Source: Thecamonas trahens ATCC 50062
Lineage: Eukaryota > Apusozoa > Apusomonadida > Apusomonadidae
Assembly: GCF_000142905.1 (NCBI RefSeq)
Contig: NW_013657620.1
Location: 86,207-150,206 of the forward strand
Direction of reading: 5' to 3'
DNA: 64,000 bases
Made by a program: the position numbers and the translations under genes. Shown here piece by piece: positions 1-10,211 of this stretch (positions are counted from its first letter, which is position 1; each line of letters begins with the position of its first letter). The notes under the pieces are model-generated. The model was not told the origin of the DNA. It was given only the letters and a program-made list of their open reading frames with translations, and did no database searches.

Positions 1-1702
1 AGATCTGCTCGGAAGAGCGGTCACTGATCAAGGAGCTTGAGGCGGCGACCGAGACCGAGACCGCCGAGGCGCTGTCTGCGGCGCTGCTCGAGGTGCAGGA
101 GAAGAAGCGGAGCGTGTACCATGGGCTCATTCCCGACGTTGCCGCGCGATTCGAGGCGCTCTACCGCGGCGACCGAGTCGATGCTCAGCTCCCGCTCTAC
201 GGCGAGGTTGCAGCGCTGCCGAACTTGGTGCAGGCTGCACGTGATGTGGTGGCGCACGCCGAGCGTGGGCAGTCGCCGCTCATCATGGCGCTCTTCCGCG
301 ACTACTCGTTCCTGCTCTCGGCGTACATCTTTGAGCCGGCGCACTGGTACTACCAGTTCCACTATCGCATTCCCAGCATCCGTGGGCAGAAGACTGAGAA
401 CGCGTACGGGTTTGCGCGGTCGGTCGTCCCGCCGCAGATCGCGCAGCCGCTCAAGGTCATTGCCGACGCCATCGGGCTCAAGCCGTTTGTCGAGTACTCG
501 TGCGGATGGGGCCTCAACAACTGGCGCTTTGTCCAGGACACACTCGAGACCACGGCAGTCCCGCACTTTGTTTTTCCGACGGTTCGCTCAACTATGCGGC
601 GCTGACCGAGGCCGGCATGTTTGAGTACGACAACCTCGACATTGTGCGGCCGAACACCGGGACCGAGGACGAGCGTGGCTTTGCCGTCGTCCACGTCCAG
701 CTCGAGGCTTACACCTCGCAGCTCATTGCCGCCGCGCGGGTCATTATCGAGAGTGCGGAGCAGCTGACGATCGGCGCGGACGGCGCGGCGAGCGAGAGCT
801 CGCTGCACGCTCTCCGGTCGGCGCTGCACATGCACGCCGAGGGCATGAAGCGCATTTGCGAGATCCAGCACACCATGTGGAAGCGCTCCAAGCCAGCAGC
901 GTACCTTGACCTGCGGACGTTCATCTACGGCGTGGAGGGCAACTGCGGGCCAAACAAGATGTTCCCGGCCGAGGGACTTGCGTACGAGTTTGAGGAGGGC
1001 CGGCAGTTCCTCAAGCCGCGCGGCGAGTCGGGCGCCAACTCGTCGATCATTCCGGGCGCCGACACGCTCTTTGGCGTTGTCTTTATGTACCCGGAGAACA
1101 ACCTGACCAAGTACCTCTCGGAGCTGCGCTCGTACCGGCCGCTGCTGCAGCGCGATTATCTGCGGCTGCTGGGCGATGCCGTCGTCCGCCACAACATTGT
1201 CGAGTGCCAAGCGTCGACGGATGCCGACGGTCGCGACACCTCGGTGGTCGGCGGCGTGCTCGCCCGCGATCCAGTCGCCAAGTTCCTCTGGCTTCTCAAC
1301 GTCTCGCTCATCCGCCGCTTCCGCATGGAGCACTGGCGCCACACCAAGGCCTTTATCATCAAGCACACTCGCAACCCGGTGGCGACCGGCGGCACTCCGA
1401 TCACCCAGTGGCTGCCCAACCAGCTCGGCGCTGTCCTCCGTCTCATGCAGGCCATTACCGCCTCGTTCACTGAGGACGACATCGATGTCATCAACGAGCA
1501 CTTTGCGCCCGAGCTCACCCAGCTCCGCACCTACTTTGAGTCCCGCCCGGCTCTTCCGCAATCGGTGCTCGACGCCATCGACTCGGCCGACTCGGCCTAC
1601 GACATGCTCTCCGCCGCCTTTGACGGCACTGTCGCCTTTTGTCTCCAGGAGCTCCAGCAAGATGCCGCTGAGCTCAAGGGCCTCTTTACCGACCAGGAGT
1701 AA
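1..1702 (+). CDS. IDO: Indoleamine 2,3-dioxygenase family protein (5' partial, one-base frameshift)
   Basis: Haem enzyme family that opens the indole ring of tryptophan to N-formylkynurenine, the first step of the kynurenine route. The frame is open from base 3, so the start lies upstream. Family landmarks seen: YSCGWGLNNW, RGFAVVHVQLEAYTSQLI, RTFIYGVEGN, the GESGANSS loop, and FRMEHWRHTKAFI. The His of EHW in that last motif aligns with the proximal haem ligand (His346 of human IDO1). TGGTP near the C-terminus is also typical. The first part (3 to about 570) and second part (about 576-1702) are in different frames. One extra T in the T5 run 571-575 restores a continuous protein (VPHFVFSDGSLNY), so this looks like a missing base, not an intron. 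About 565 residues are visible. The family call is firm; substrate (tryptophan or other) is not tested. Confidence 0.82.
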
Positions 1703-1836
1703 ACGACCGCCGCATTGAATGGCCAACGGTGAGCTCACAGGGAGCTCACCGCGAGCCGCCATCGATGGCAGCCGCACAGCACCGAGACGGCACATGCTCG
1801 GCGCCAACAGATCCTAAAAGAGTGCGGGGTACTTTA
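1703..1836. other. Short convergent intergenic spacer
   Basis: The spacer of 134 bases lies between the stop of the dioxygenase on the plus strand and the stop of the heat-shock-factor gene on the minus strand. It must hold both 3' ends. I see no AATAAA and no repeat in it. Confidence 0.5.
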
Positions 1837-3165
1837 TCAAGGGTGGGAGGCAAAGATGTCCGGGACAATCGACGAGAGAAAGTGTCGCAGCGACGGCGGG
1901 GTGTCCAGAGGGAGGGCGAGGCTGGCGCGCTCGGCCGCGGACGAAGCGGCAGGCGCAGCAGACGATGCAGACGATCCTGATGGCAGCGGCATGGGCGGCG
2001 GGCGCGGCGAGAGCAGATCGGCGAGCGTTGTCGACGAGTACGCCGCCCGCGCCTCCGAGTTGAGGTTCTTGAGCTTCTTGAAGCCCGGCAGCGCCGCCAG
2101 CGGGGAGTGCAGCAGCGTGTGCAGCGACGACGACGCCGCTGGCGTCGCCAGCAGCGCCTGTATCGAGGTCGGCGAGAGGAGCGAGTAGAACGAGGCGTCG
2201 CCCGGCGGCGGCGGCGGGAGCGGTCCTTCCGACGCCGCTGGCATCGCCGCGGCAAGAGGGGGTGCTGCACTTCCATGAGTGCGGGGCTGGCTGGCCTCGG
2301 CTCCGTTTCCGCCTCCGCCGCGCTGCGGCACAACCACCCGCGGCCGCGACCGCGAGCTGGCCCGCGACGCCCGCGCCGACGGCGGACGCGATCCTGCCGG
2401 CGATGCCGAAGCTGAGCTCGACGACCGCTCGCTGCGAGCACGCTGCGCGCTGGGTAGGCTCGCTGCCGCCAGCGGAGCGGCGGCGGTGGCGGCGGCGGCG
2501 GCCGAGGCAGCGGCGGCGGCAGCGGCGGCAGCGGCGGCAGTGGGCCCAGCCTGGTCTGCACTCAGCGCTGCGATAAGGGCACTGACAGTCTCGTGCATGG
2601 CCAGAGTCGTCTGTTGGGTATCGGCCAGCTCTGAGCGGAGGGCAACGACGGTCTCCTCAGCCGCATCAAGGCGCGACTGGAGCTCGGTGTGACCGGAGGC
2701 GAGCAGGGTCAGCTCCGACTCCATTTCGGACCGCTTGCGCTTGAGCGATTCGACTTCGGACTGAAGCGCGAGGGCACGGACCTCAACGTCTGCGCCAGCG
2801 GGCTTGCGGTTGCGGACAATGTTGGCAAGGAGGTCAGGCCGGTCACGGATGAAGCACTTGTGGTAGAAGGACATGTCCGACGGATCGCCAAAGCGGACTT
2901 TGCGGAAGCCGTACAGGTTGAACTGCCGATGCATCGACGCAATTCTCCCATGCTTGAAGAACCGCGGCAGAATCTCCGCCGCCAGCTCGTCGTCGCCCAC
3001 AATCTCAAACGACCGTCCGTCCTGCTTCCATCGGATCAGCGCGTCCGTCTCCGGATCAGAGACCAGCTCAAAGGCCTTGGTCAGGAACGGCGAGATCTTC
3101 TTCTTGCTGCCACTCTTGGTTGCACCAGTACTTTGCGCACCACGAGGCGCGCCACCACCAGGCAT
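1837..3165 (-). CDS. Heat-shock factor (HSF-type DNA-binding transcription factor)
   Basis: The 442-residue protein has a complete HSF winged-helix DNA-binding domain at residues about 24-122. Its hallmarks are ISPFLTKAFELV, WKQDGRSFEI, ILPRFFKHGRIASMHRQFN and LYGFRKVRFGD. HSFs trimerise through a coiled coil and bind nGAAn repeats upstream of stress genes. A heptad-like region follows at about 125-200 and fits the oligomerisation domain. After it come an alanine run (about 207-230) and a long Ser/Ala/Pro-rich tail with Arg-Ser stretches, presumably the activation region. The ATG at 3165 is the first in frame and gives a short basic leader (GSKKK). An 18-base G tract lies just upstream. The DNA-binding domain makes the call secure; the target genes cannot be told from here. 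Confidence 0.93.
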   Translation of the reverse strand: MPGGGAPRGAQSTGATKSGSKKKISPFLTKAFELVSDPETDALIRWKQDGRSFEIVGDDELAAEILPRFFKHGRIASMHRQFNLYGFRKVRFGDPSDMSFYHKCFIRDRPDLLANIVRNRKPAGADVEVRALALQSEVESLKRKRSEMESELTLLASGHTELQSRLDAAEETVVALRSELADTQQTTLAMHETVSALIAALSADQAGPTAAAAAAAAAAASAAAAATAAAPLAAASLPSAQRARSERSSSSASASPAGSRPPSARASRASSRSRPRVVVPQRGGGGNGAEASQPRTHGSAAPPLAAAMPAASEGPLPPPPPGDASFYSLLSPTSIQALLATPAASSSLHTLLHSPLAALPGFKKLKNLNSEARAAYSSTTLADLLSPRPPPMPLPSGSSASSAAPAASSAAERASLALPLDTPPSLRHFLSSIVPDIFASHP

Positions 3166-3751
3166 GTTGATGGTCTATTGGGGGGGGGGGGGGGGGTAAT
3201 GGGGACAGAATTCGAACCTTCGATTCGAACCTTTCGACGCGGCCTCACGAAGAACTCAGCTCCTTGAGGGACGGCAATGACGGGGGGAGAGGGTACGGAC
3301 TAGAGGTGTGGAGTGCGTGCTTCTGCATATGTTAGGCTTGTTCTTGGTTCGCTCCCGGCAAAGTATGTGGCGGGAGGGTGTGTGGCGGGGGTTGACGGTG
3401 ACGGTGAGTCGGTTTTCCAGGTCTGATGGAAAGTCGGGTGGAGAACGGGGAGCAGGGAGTCGTACCGTACCATTGGAGAGCGGAACGAACGAACGAACGG
3501 GTGAGCGATGACACGAACGAAGCGAACGAACGAATGAACGATGACATGAACGAAGCGAAAGAACGAATGAGCGATGACATGAACGAAGCGAACGAACGAA
3601 TGAACGATTGGTGGAACAAACCATCGATTGAAGGTATGTACTCGATGGAACGAAACGATGGCCATCATGTTGGCCTGACCAATGCCTCCTCCTCCCCTTC
3701 ACCCTCTCCTCTACCTCCCCCCTCCCCCCCTCCCCCCAGCCCCAGCCCACC
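3166..3751. other. Divergent intergenic region (HSF / ZSWIM7) with G tract and GAAC repeats
   Basis: The region of 586 bases separates two genes that point away from each other, so it should hold both promoters. It contains a G tract (about 3180-3197), a GAAC-rich minisatellite (3483-3605) and a C-rich stretch (about 3690-3740) running up to the ZSWIM7 start codon. No convincing TATA box was seen. The open frames through the repeats on both strands arise because the repeat unit is 33 bases long, and I do not regard them as genes. Confidence 0.55.
3507..3605. repeat. 33-bp tandem repeat, three copies, with GAAC sub-repeats
   Basis: Three adjacent 33-base units (3507-3539, 3540-3572, 3573-3605) share the core GATGACATGAACGAAGCGAA and differ at only a few positions. 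They are preceded by a pure GAAC run at 3483-3498, so the unit probably grew from a tetranucleotide repeat. Because 33 is a multiple of three, frames stay open on both strands. Confidence 0.9.
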
Positions 3752-4382
3752 ATGACCAACATGCCCATCCAAGACCTAGTGGTCAATGTCAACCTAGGTG
3801 ACNNNNNNNNNNNNNNNNNNNNNNNNNNNNNNNNNNNNNNNNNNNNNNNNNNNNNNNNNNNNNNNNNNNNNNNNNNNNNNNNNNNNNNNNNNNNNNNNNN
3901 NNCCCCCCCCCCCCCCCCCCCCCCTCCCCCCTCCTCCACCCTGTTCTACGACCTTTTCTGGCCACACTCACCAACCACGACCTTTTTCACCTCCGCCGCC
4001 GCCAGTCTCTTCGGCCTCGCTGGGCAAGCTGGCGGTCCTCTTCCCGGCCGATGACATTGGAGGTGGGCCATCGGTGTTGACTACTGCGTTGGACGTCCTT
4101 GATCGGGGCCTACTCGAGCTTGTTGAGGCTGTGCCCTCGGGCCGCTCGGCCGTCTTTGCCTCCTCGCGCACCTCGCCCGCCCGCTATTTGGTCCTCGGCA
4201 CGCACTACTGCTCGTGCCCGGCGTTTATCCAGGCGGTTCGCTCGGCGAGCGCCGCCTTTTGCAAGCACCAGCTCGCAGCCATGCTCTCGTCGCTCGGCGT
4301 CGGCGGCGCCATCGCGACGCGCCGTGTTGACGACGCCCACATGGCCTGTGCTCTGCTCGACGGCCGAACACGCCTCCGCTGA
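3752..4382 (+). CDS. ZSWIM7: ZSWIM7/SWS1, SWIM zinc-finger protein of the Shu complex (two exons)
   Basis: Proposed exons are 3752-3797 and 4006-4382, giving 140 residues, the length of human ZSWIM7. SWS1 proteins pair with a RAD51 paralogue and promote homologous recombination. The second exon carries the SWIM finger: HYCSCPAF (the CxC pair) followed by FCKHQLAAML (CxH), inside a family-typical context (ALDVLDRGLLELVEAVPSGR). Exon 1 ends in phase 1 at a GT (3798) and exon 2 starts after CCAG with two bases that restore frame, so the splice model is internally consistent. The intron contains the assembly gap 3803-3902 and a C run, so its real length is unknown. The N-terminal 15 residues are less certain than the rest. 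The gene ends 23 bases from the convergent membrane-protein gene. Confidence 0.88.
3803..3902. other. Assembly gap (100 N) next to a poly-C run
   Basis: Exactly 100 Ns, which is the usual placeholder for a gap of unknown size. It is followed at 3903 by more than 20 consecutive C. It lies inside the ZSWIM7 intron in my splice model. Confidence 0.97.
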
Positions 4383-4405
4383 GCCACGCGACGCTGGCTC
4401 TGCGC

Positions 4406-6649
4406 TCAGATCCAGCCCCGCTCCAGACCCAGCGCCGCCACCACCATCAGGCCCACGTACGCCGCCACTCCGACTCCCGCCACTCCTATCCGTAGAGGAT
4501 ACGAGAGACACGGCGCTACTGTCGATTGCAACCGCTCGTGGGTGGCGGCGAGGCTCGCCTCGTCAAGCGGCGCAGGCACCGCCCCGCCCTCCACCACGTC
4601 CAGCTCGACGGCAACAGTGTGCGGGACGCCAGCGACGCGCGCCGCCTGGTACACGTACGTGTCGATGACAAAGTTGGAGAGCGCAGGGAGGAAGACCCAC
4701 GCCAGAAAGGCGATCGCCAGCGTCTCCAGCAGGCCGAACGAGACGAGCTCGTAGATGGCGCGGTCGCCGCGCGCCGCCACTGTCCTTCGCTCCGTCTCGC
4801 GAAACTCGACCGGCGCCTCAAAGTTGACCCGCTCCGTCTCGACCGTCAGCACCGAGTAGAGGCCGCCAAAGAGCGAGAACGGGAGCTGGAACTCAGTTCC
4901 ATTGACCTCGTACCCGGTTTCCAGGCCTTGCTCGACCCACTGACCCTGGCCCTGCAGCTGAGCCATGTAAAAGTTCTTGCGGACCCACGCCGGATCGTCC
5001 GCCGCCTTGCTTGCGCTCGGCGACAGCCGCCGCCACGTGGTAAGGAACGAGCCGACCAGGAACGGGACCCGATGGAGCCACTCCTCGACGAGACTCACAG
5101 AAAGCTCGTACCGCTTGACAAGCTGCGTGTAGTGCGTCAGGTTCGCGTTGCGCGCCTGAGTAAAGTTGGCCATGTACTCGGCCCGGAGAGCGTCGGCATG
5201 CGCCCGCTGGCTCCACGATGCGCCGACCTCGGCCACCGAGATCAGCCCGTTCCCGTTAGCCGCCGTGTACCGCGCCGGCACCACAATTGCCATGTAGTAC
5301 AGCAGCGCCAGTGCGGCAGCGAGCGCCACGCCCACAACCCACGGCACAAGCTGCTGTACCACGCGCATCGCCTTGCCGGCACACGCCCCGCCGCGGCAGC
5401 AGAACGTGTACACCGACCGCCGCAAGTCGAGCGAGAACGACTTGGACAGCTCGCGTCCGCGCATCCGCCCCACCTCCACCATCACCCGGTACGCTTGCAC
5501 CACAAAGTCCACAAAGAGCAGCAGCGAAAAGGCAGCCACAGCTACGGCCTCTAGCGGCGACAGATGCATCTCATACTCGTACGCCAAAATCTCGGCCTGC
5601 GAAGCGTTGGCAGAAAAGACCACAAGCTCTGGCACGCCGACGTCGACCAGCGACTGAATGTACGCCACCTCTTCGTCGCTCACCACCTCGGGTGGATCGT
5701 AGTCGCGGACAACACTAGCCGCCAGCCTGCTCAGTCTACTCCGCAGCTCGCCAGGCACCCGGACCACAACAGATCCAGCGTCTAGCCCGATTGTCACACG
5801 CGCAGAGACCTCAAACAGCGAGTTGAGCGTCGACGAGAAAGGAAAGCCTGGCACAGCCTCGAGCAGTGGCTGGAAGAACCGCAATGTCTCGATGACCTGC
5901 AGGATCTGCGGCTTGGAGAGCGTCAGCGAGCCCATCACAGACGGCATCTCCGTCTCCATGCTCACCATCTGGCCCTCCACTGTGTAGTTGACCCGTTGCG
6001 TATAGCGCAAGAGGTAGTTGCGGTCGTACGCCGCCCGCACCCGCGCTGAATTGTTGAGCTTGGCAATGAGCCCCGCACCCGTCGCCGCCTCGTCCACCAG
6101 TGGCGGCGTGATCAGGAGCGCCTCAAACTCAAGAAACGTCATCGGCCAGCACAGATCACGCTCCTCCTCCGTCTGTGACGGCGACCCGTGGTCGCGCTCG
6201 ATACCCTTCACGTCCGGGTGCATGCCTTCGCACCAGCTCTCACGAAACCGGCCAAACGGAGCGTTAAACACATCCCATCGGCCGCGGACTTGCGCCGCAT
6301 ACGTCGTCTCCAGCCACGCCTGCCCAACCGTGAGCGAGCCGTTGGCCCATCTGGCGACGTCGAGTGACTCGGCCGCGTAGGCGTGCTCCGCCAGCCGGAG
6401 ATCGTGAGCCACAAGATTGGCCACCACTGCACGCTCGCGCTGGACAACCTCCATCTCGCCCACAAACCGGAGTGCAGGCCCGGTGATGCCTACGAGCACC
6501 ACAATGAGTACCACATGCGCCACCTTGAGCGTTGCGTAGATGCACAACACACTGCGCGAACGTACGTCTGCCACACCCTCCTCGCCATGCAGATCGTATG
6601 ACTTGCCGTCGTGCTTGGTCCGCGTCCCAGACCGCACCAAACGGCCCAT
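4406..6649 (-). CDS. Unknown five-span membrane protein with two large extracytosolic-type loops
   Basis: I do not recognise the family. The 747-residue protein has hydrophobic segments near residues 34-58, 363-385, 433-458, 631-660 and 720-743. Two long hydrophilic stretches, about 60-360 and 460-630, contain N-glycosylation sequons such as NGS, NFT and NLT. Both loops hold paired WANGSL / ANFTQARNANLTHYTQ type segments and end close to a membrane span. This internally repeated layout (span, big loop, span) suggests an ancient duplication and a surface receptor-like or sensor-like role, but that is inference. The ATG at 6649 is the first in frame, and the N-terminal 33 residues are basic and cytosolic-looking. 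No catalytic motif is visible. Confidence 0.75.
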   Translation of the reverse strand: MGRLVRSGTRTKHDGKSYDLHGEEGVADVRSRSVLCIYATLKVAHVVLIVVLVGITGPALRFVGEMEVVQRERAVVANLVAHDLRLAEHAYAAESLDVARWANGSLTVGQAWLETTYAAQVRGRWDVFNAPFGRFRESWCEGMHPDVKGIERDHGSPSQTEEERDLCWPMTFLEFEALLITPPLVDEAATGAGLIAKLNNSARVRAAYDRNYLLRYTQRVNYTVEGQMVSMETEMPSVMGSLTLSKPQILQVIETLRFFQPLLEAVPGFPFSSTLNSLFEVSARVTIGLDAGSVVVRVPGELRSRLSRLAASVVRDYDPPEVVSDEEVAYIQSLVDVGVPELVVFSANASQAEILAYEYEMHLSPLEAVAVAAFSLLLFVDFVVQAYRVMVEVGRMRGRELSKSFSLDLRRSVYTFCCRGGACAGKAMRVVQQLVPWVVGVALAAALALLYYMAIVVPARYTAANGNGLISVAEVGASWSQRAHADALRAEYMANFTQARNANLTHYTQLVKRYELSVSLVEEWLHRVPFLVGSFLTTWRRLSPSASKAADDPAWVRKNFYMAQLQGQGQWVEQGLETGYEVNGTEFQLPFSLFGGLYSVLTVETERVNFEAPVEFRETERRTVAARGDRAIYELVSFGLLETLAIAFLAWVFLPALSNFVIDTYVYQAARVAGVPHTVAVELDVVEGGAVPAPLDEASLAATHERLQSTVAPCLSYPLRIGVAGVGVAAYVGLMVVAALGLERGWI

Positions 6650-6788
6650 CAGCTGTCGGCCGCAGTAAACGCAGCGCTACTCGTGTGCAGGAGTGGAGTG
6701 GCGAGCAGCAACTGGCTTGTCCGCCCTCTCGTACCATGCCGCGGGCACCTGGTCCGTTGATCAATGTCCAGCCCGTTTCCCGGGTACC

Positions 6789-9700
6789 TCAATCGCAGTA
6801 CCGCGGCATGTCAAACGAGACCGAGAGCGCGTCGACGCCAAGACCCTTAGCGTCGTCGCTCCCGCCGTCTGCTCCGACTTTGGCATGGGTGAGCTTAGAA
6901 AAGTATGCAAAGTCAGCCACAAAGCCGTTCCATTCGTCAGCAAACTCGTCCTCGGACGTGGTGCCCGACCAGACACGCTGCAGCTGCGCCGCCGCATCAG
7001 TGAGTGCCGGCGAGGCCGATGCCGGAAAGCCAGCGTCCACAAGCGCAGGCACAAACTGGTGGTAGAACTCGTCGAGCACCGGTGCCGCTGCCGTCCAAGC
7101 CAGCGAGCTCATGTCGTCGCGGGCGATGGCAAGCGCATCGCGTGCACCGATGGCGACAAGGACCGAAAGCACTTTCCACCGCAACGACGGCTGCGCCGAA
7201 TCAGCGGCAAAGAGCCGCCCCTCGGGTGAACCTAGAATCCGCAGGTAGTTGAGCGAGTCACGGACCGCCACAAGGTCGATCTCGCCCCGCAGTCGGCTCA
7301 CCAGCTCGCCGACCACAGCCTCCATCTCTCCCGCCGAGACCAAGTAGTTCGAGTGGAAAAAGGCGAGCTCGTAGAGCAGCCGCAGGTACTTGCGCTTGAG
7401 CACAACCGAGGCCGTCGGCGACGCCGGCGGCAACGCCTCGCCCAGCCCCGAGCCGACTGCAAACGAGACAATGGCAGGCAGAAGGCTTGCAAACTCGTCG
7501 CGCGCGCCCTGGACCATGAGCGAGAACAGGCCCAGGACTGCACCGACAAGCGCGTCGTGCTCGCGCGCAAGCACGTCCAGCTCGACGCTCTGGACCATGC
7601 TCAATAGCGTCTGCGCCAGCGCTTCGGTCAGCTCAACTGAGACCTCGGCGCGGATAGCGCCAAAGATGGCAAGCAGGGCCTCCGCAGCATAGCTGGCCTC
7701 GTCAAGCTCGCCGGCGCTCAGTGCGCGCGCAAACAGGCCCCGCACCAGCGGAAGGAGGACAGGTGCGAGAATGCTGGCAACTTGCCGGCGCGCCAGACTC
7801 GCGAGCTCGCCCATGTCGATGCCATCGCGCGCGACCCGGCCCAGGAGGCGTGCGAGCGAGACGCCACCGCCATCGTTGCATCGAGCGTGCGACTCGAGCT
7901 CGTCCAGCGACGTCAGCAACGCCGACGCCAGACCGCCCAGGACGCCTACCAGCGGACCGTCGGCGCCGAGCCGGAATTCCCAGTCCTGGTCGTCGTCGCT
8001 CGTCCACGGGTAGGCGCAGCCGGCAGCAAGCACAAAGACGCCGACCAGCTTGGCCTGGGTCTCACATCTCATTTCCGAGTCGGCCATGTCAGTAACGGTC
8101 CAGCTTGCGAGGGCGGCAAAGGTATCGAGGTGGACAAGGCCTGGGAGCCGGAGCGTGGTGGCAAGCCCGGCGAGGACGGCGACGGCGGCGTCAAGGACCT
8201 CGGGCGAGTGCGCATCCGGATCGAGCAGGCTTGTTGCGGCTTCGACAAGCGTCCCAACAAGGCCGTGCATCTCGTCGCGGCGGCCAAGGTCGGACTCGGC
8301 GTACATGCGGGCCCACTCGAGCGAGGCACGCACAAAGTTCAGGTCGGCCACCAGGAGCGCGTCGACCGGACCTGGCGCAAGGCGTGCGACGTCGCCGGCG
8401 TTGGCGGCCCACGCCAGCAGCTCGAGGGTCATGACCAGAACCTGGGCCGCATCATTGCTCCGCTCCGCAAACTCCTCGACAAAGACGGTGACCAGTGGTG
8501 TGAGGAGCTGAACGAGCATGGCCACGTCCTTGAGCGTGCAGTTGAGGATGTGCAGCGAGTGGCGGTCGGTCGCAACCGACGCAGTAGCGGCAACATCTTC
8601 GATGCGCTCTAGGTGCGAGTGGAGGACCGAGGTGAGGAGGCCGAGGACGGTGTCTGGATAGACACCGGCAAGCGGGACGAGGACAGCACTGGCTGCGGCT
8701 CGGAGGGTGCCGAGCGTGATGCCGGTCGTGCCCTCAAACTCACCCGAGGCCTTGAGCGCGCCAAGCATGTTGTCCTCCATCGAGAACGAGAGGGCGGTGA
8801 CAATGTTGTGGAGGAGGGCCTCGGCGAGCTCGGCGTAAACAGCCGTAAACTCGTTGGCGAGTGCGGCCGACGCGCTACCGCGGGCCGACGAGAGCAGGGC
8901 GGTGAGCGAGGTGGCATCGGCGAGCGCGGCGAGGCCGGTGAGGTACTCGGCAATGGGGAGCCAGACCTCGGAGAGGACTTGGATGTAGAGCTCGGCGGAT
9001 GGGAGGGCACGCGTGTACTCGAGCACAAAGTGGAGCCACTGAGCGAGTGAGAACGACTCGAGCCGTGAGGCGGCCGACGCCGAGGCCACTCGCTCGAGGT
9101 GCGACGAGACAAAGAGCGAGACAACGTGGGTGACTAGCGAGCAGATGCGCGGCTGGAGCGAGGCCTCGGCGTCAGCGAGCGATGAGAGGAGCGAGGCGAG
9201 GGTCGAGAAGACAGCAAGAACGTAGTCCTCGAAAGCGTCGGGCATGTACGGCACCTCCATGAGGAGAGCCAAGATGCGGAGGGCCAGGAGGGCGACGTGG
9301 CCCGAGCCGCCGCTGCTGCCGAGGGCAACCAGCGGGAGAATGAGCGAGACGTCCGAGGCTTTGAGCACGCCCGCCACCTGCTTTGCAGTGGTTCCGGAGA
9401 GGAGCTCGATGATGATAGTGAGAGCAAGCCGGAGGGCATGCTCGGCGTCGTCAGTAAGGGCGGTGAGCGTCGGCGCTGAGGCGACAACGCGCAGAACGAC
9501 GGCGAGAATGTCGGGCAGCGAGGAACCGAGAACAGCCACGAGCTCGGCTCGGCGAGCCGATGAGACGTCGCGATGGCGGGCCGTGCCAGTCACCTCTTCC
9601 ACAAAGGCAACCAGGATCTTGAGGCCGACGACGGCAAGCGGTTGATGCGAAACAGCCGCGAGGCGGAGGACGGTGGGGAGAAAGGCCGGAAGGCGATGAG

Positions 9701-10211
9701 GCCAAGCCGCCTTTCCCAAAGCAGCGAGAACGACACAAGTCTTTGTCGTTAAAAACGGAATGCCATCGAGAGCTGCAGCCGCGGCCGGATCGATGGCGGC
9801 GGGTAGATCAGGAGCGGTCTCGGCCGAGGGCGAAGCAGCAGCAGTAGCAGCAGGTGATGGGCGAGTGACCCAAAAAAGGTCGCACTCTCCGGCGGCAGCC
9901 GGGGCGGCTGCGAGGGCGGTAAGGAGCAGCTCAAAGGCAGATTCGAGGACAGGAAGCGAGACTGAGTGTGTCGAGTGTAGCAGAGCTCGCTCTATACACG
10001 AGAGCGCAAAATGAAGTGTGTCTGGTGACTGGCTGGCCAACGGGTGGCTGAGGAGGTGGAGGCCGTAGTCGGCGGCGAGAGGCGCGGCCTGAATGGCCGA
10101 CAGCGATGATGTGAGGGCCATCTTTTGGGAGACAGGGAGGAATGACGACGAGGCTTCCACCATTGTCCGAAGCTCTGGAACAGACGGGAACGATATTTTT
10201 GCGTCTGTCAT
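6789..10211 (-). CDS. XPO6: Exportin-6-like importin-beta family nuclear export receptor
   Basis: The 1,140-residue protein is built almost wholly of amphipathic helices, as in HEAT-repeat karyopherins, and is close to human XPO6 in length (about 1,125). Exportin-6 carries profilin-actin out of the nucleus with RanGTP. The N-terminal third matches the family pattern: TKTCVVLAALGKAAWPHR in the position of the exportin DIGRQDWP segment, then SSARRAELVAVLGSSLPDIL matching the SVARKEELRKLLLDQVQT segment. The ATG at 10211 (TDAKISFPSVPE) is a natural start. An open frame continues upstream of it to 11597, but that stretch is the neighbouring CLN3 gene read in a shifted frame. The superfamily is very likely; assignment to XPO6 rather than another exportin is probable. 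Confidence 0.72.
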   Translation of the reverse strand: MTDAKISFPSVPELRTMVEASSSFLPVSQKMALTSSLSAIQAAPLAADYGLHLLSHPLASQSPDTLHFALSCIERALLHSTHSVSLPVLESAFELLLTALAAAPAAAGECDLFWVTRPSPAATAAASPSAETAPDLPAAIDPAAAAALDGIPFLTTKTCVVLAALGKAAWPHRLPAFLPTVLRLAAVSHQPLAVVGLKILVAFVEEVTGTARHRDVSSARRAELVAVLGSSLPDILAVVLRVVASAPTLTALTDDAEHALRLALTIIIELLSGTTAKQVAGVLKASDVSLILPLVALGSSGGSGHVALLALRILALLMEVPYMPDAFEDYVLAVFSTLASLLSSLADAEASLQPRICSLVTHVVSLFVSSHLERVASASAASRLESFSLAQWLHFVLEYTRALPSAELYIQVLSEVWLPIAEYLTGLAALADATSLTALLSSARGSASAALANEFTAVYAELAEALLHNIVTALSFSMEDNMLGALKASGEFEGTTGITLGTLRAAASAVLVPLAGVYPDTVLGLLTSVLHSHLERIEDVAATASVATDRHSLHILNCTLKDVAMLVQLLTPLVTVFVEEFAERSNDAAQVLVMTLELLAWAANAGDVARLAPGPVDALLVADLNFVRASLEWARMYAESDLGRRDEMHGLVGTLVEAATSLLDPDAHSPEVLDAAVAVLAGLATTLRLPGLVHLDTFAALASWTVTDMADSEMRCETQAKLVGVFVLAAGCAYPWTSDDDQDWEFRLGADGPLVGVLGGLASALLTSLDELESHARCNDGGGVSLARLLGRVARDGIDMGELASLARRQVASILAPVLLPLVRGLFARALSAGELDEASYAAEALLAIFGAIRAEVSVELTEALAQTLLSMVQSVELDVLAREHDALVGAVLGLFSLMVQGARDEFASLLPAIVSFAVGSGLGEALPPASPTASVVLKRKYLRLLYELAFFHSNYLVSAGEMEAVVGELVSRLRGEIDLVAVRDSLNYLRILGSPEGRLFAADSAQPSLRWKVLSVLVAIGARDALAIARDDMSSLAWTAAAPVLDEFYHQFVPALVDAGFPASASPALTDAAAQLQRVWSGTTSEDEFADEWNGFVADFAYFSKLTHAKVGADGGSDDAKGLGVDALSVSFDMPRYCD

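Noticed and set aside
560-600. Programmed -1 frameshift or short intron in the IDO gene
   Set aside because: No classical slippery heptamer in the right register, and a GT-AG intron here would be only about 40 bases and remove residues that fit the family. A missing T is simpler.
3426-3755. Protein with Met-Asn-Asp-Asp-Met repeats upstream of ZSWIM7
   Set aside because: It is only the translation of the 33-bp tandem repeat; the opposite strand is equally open.
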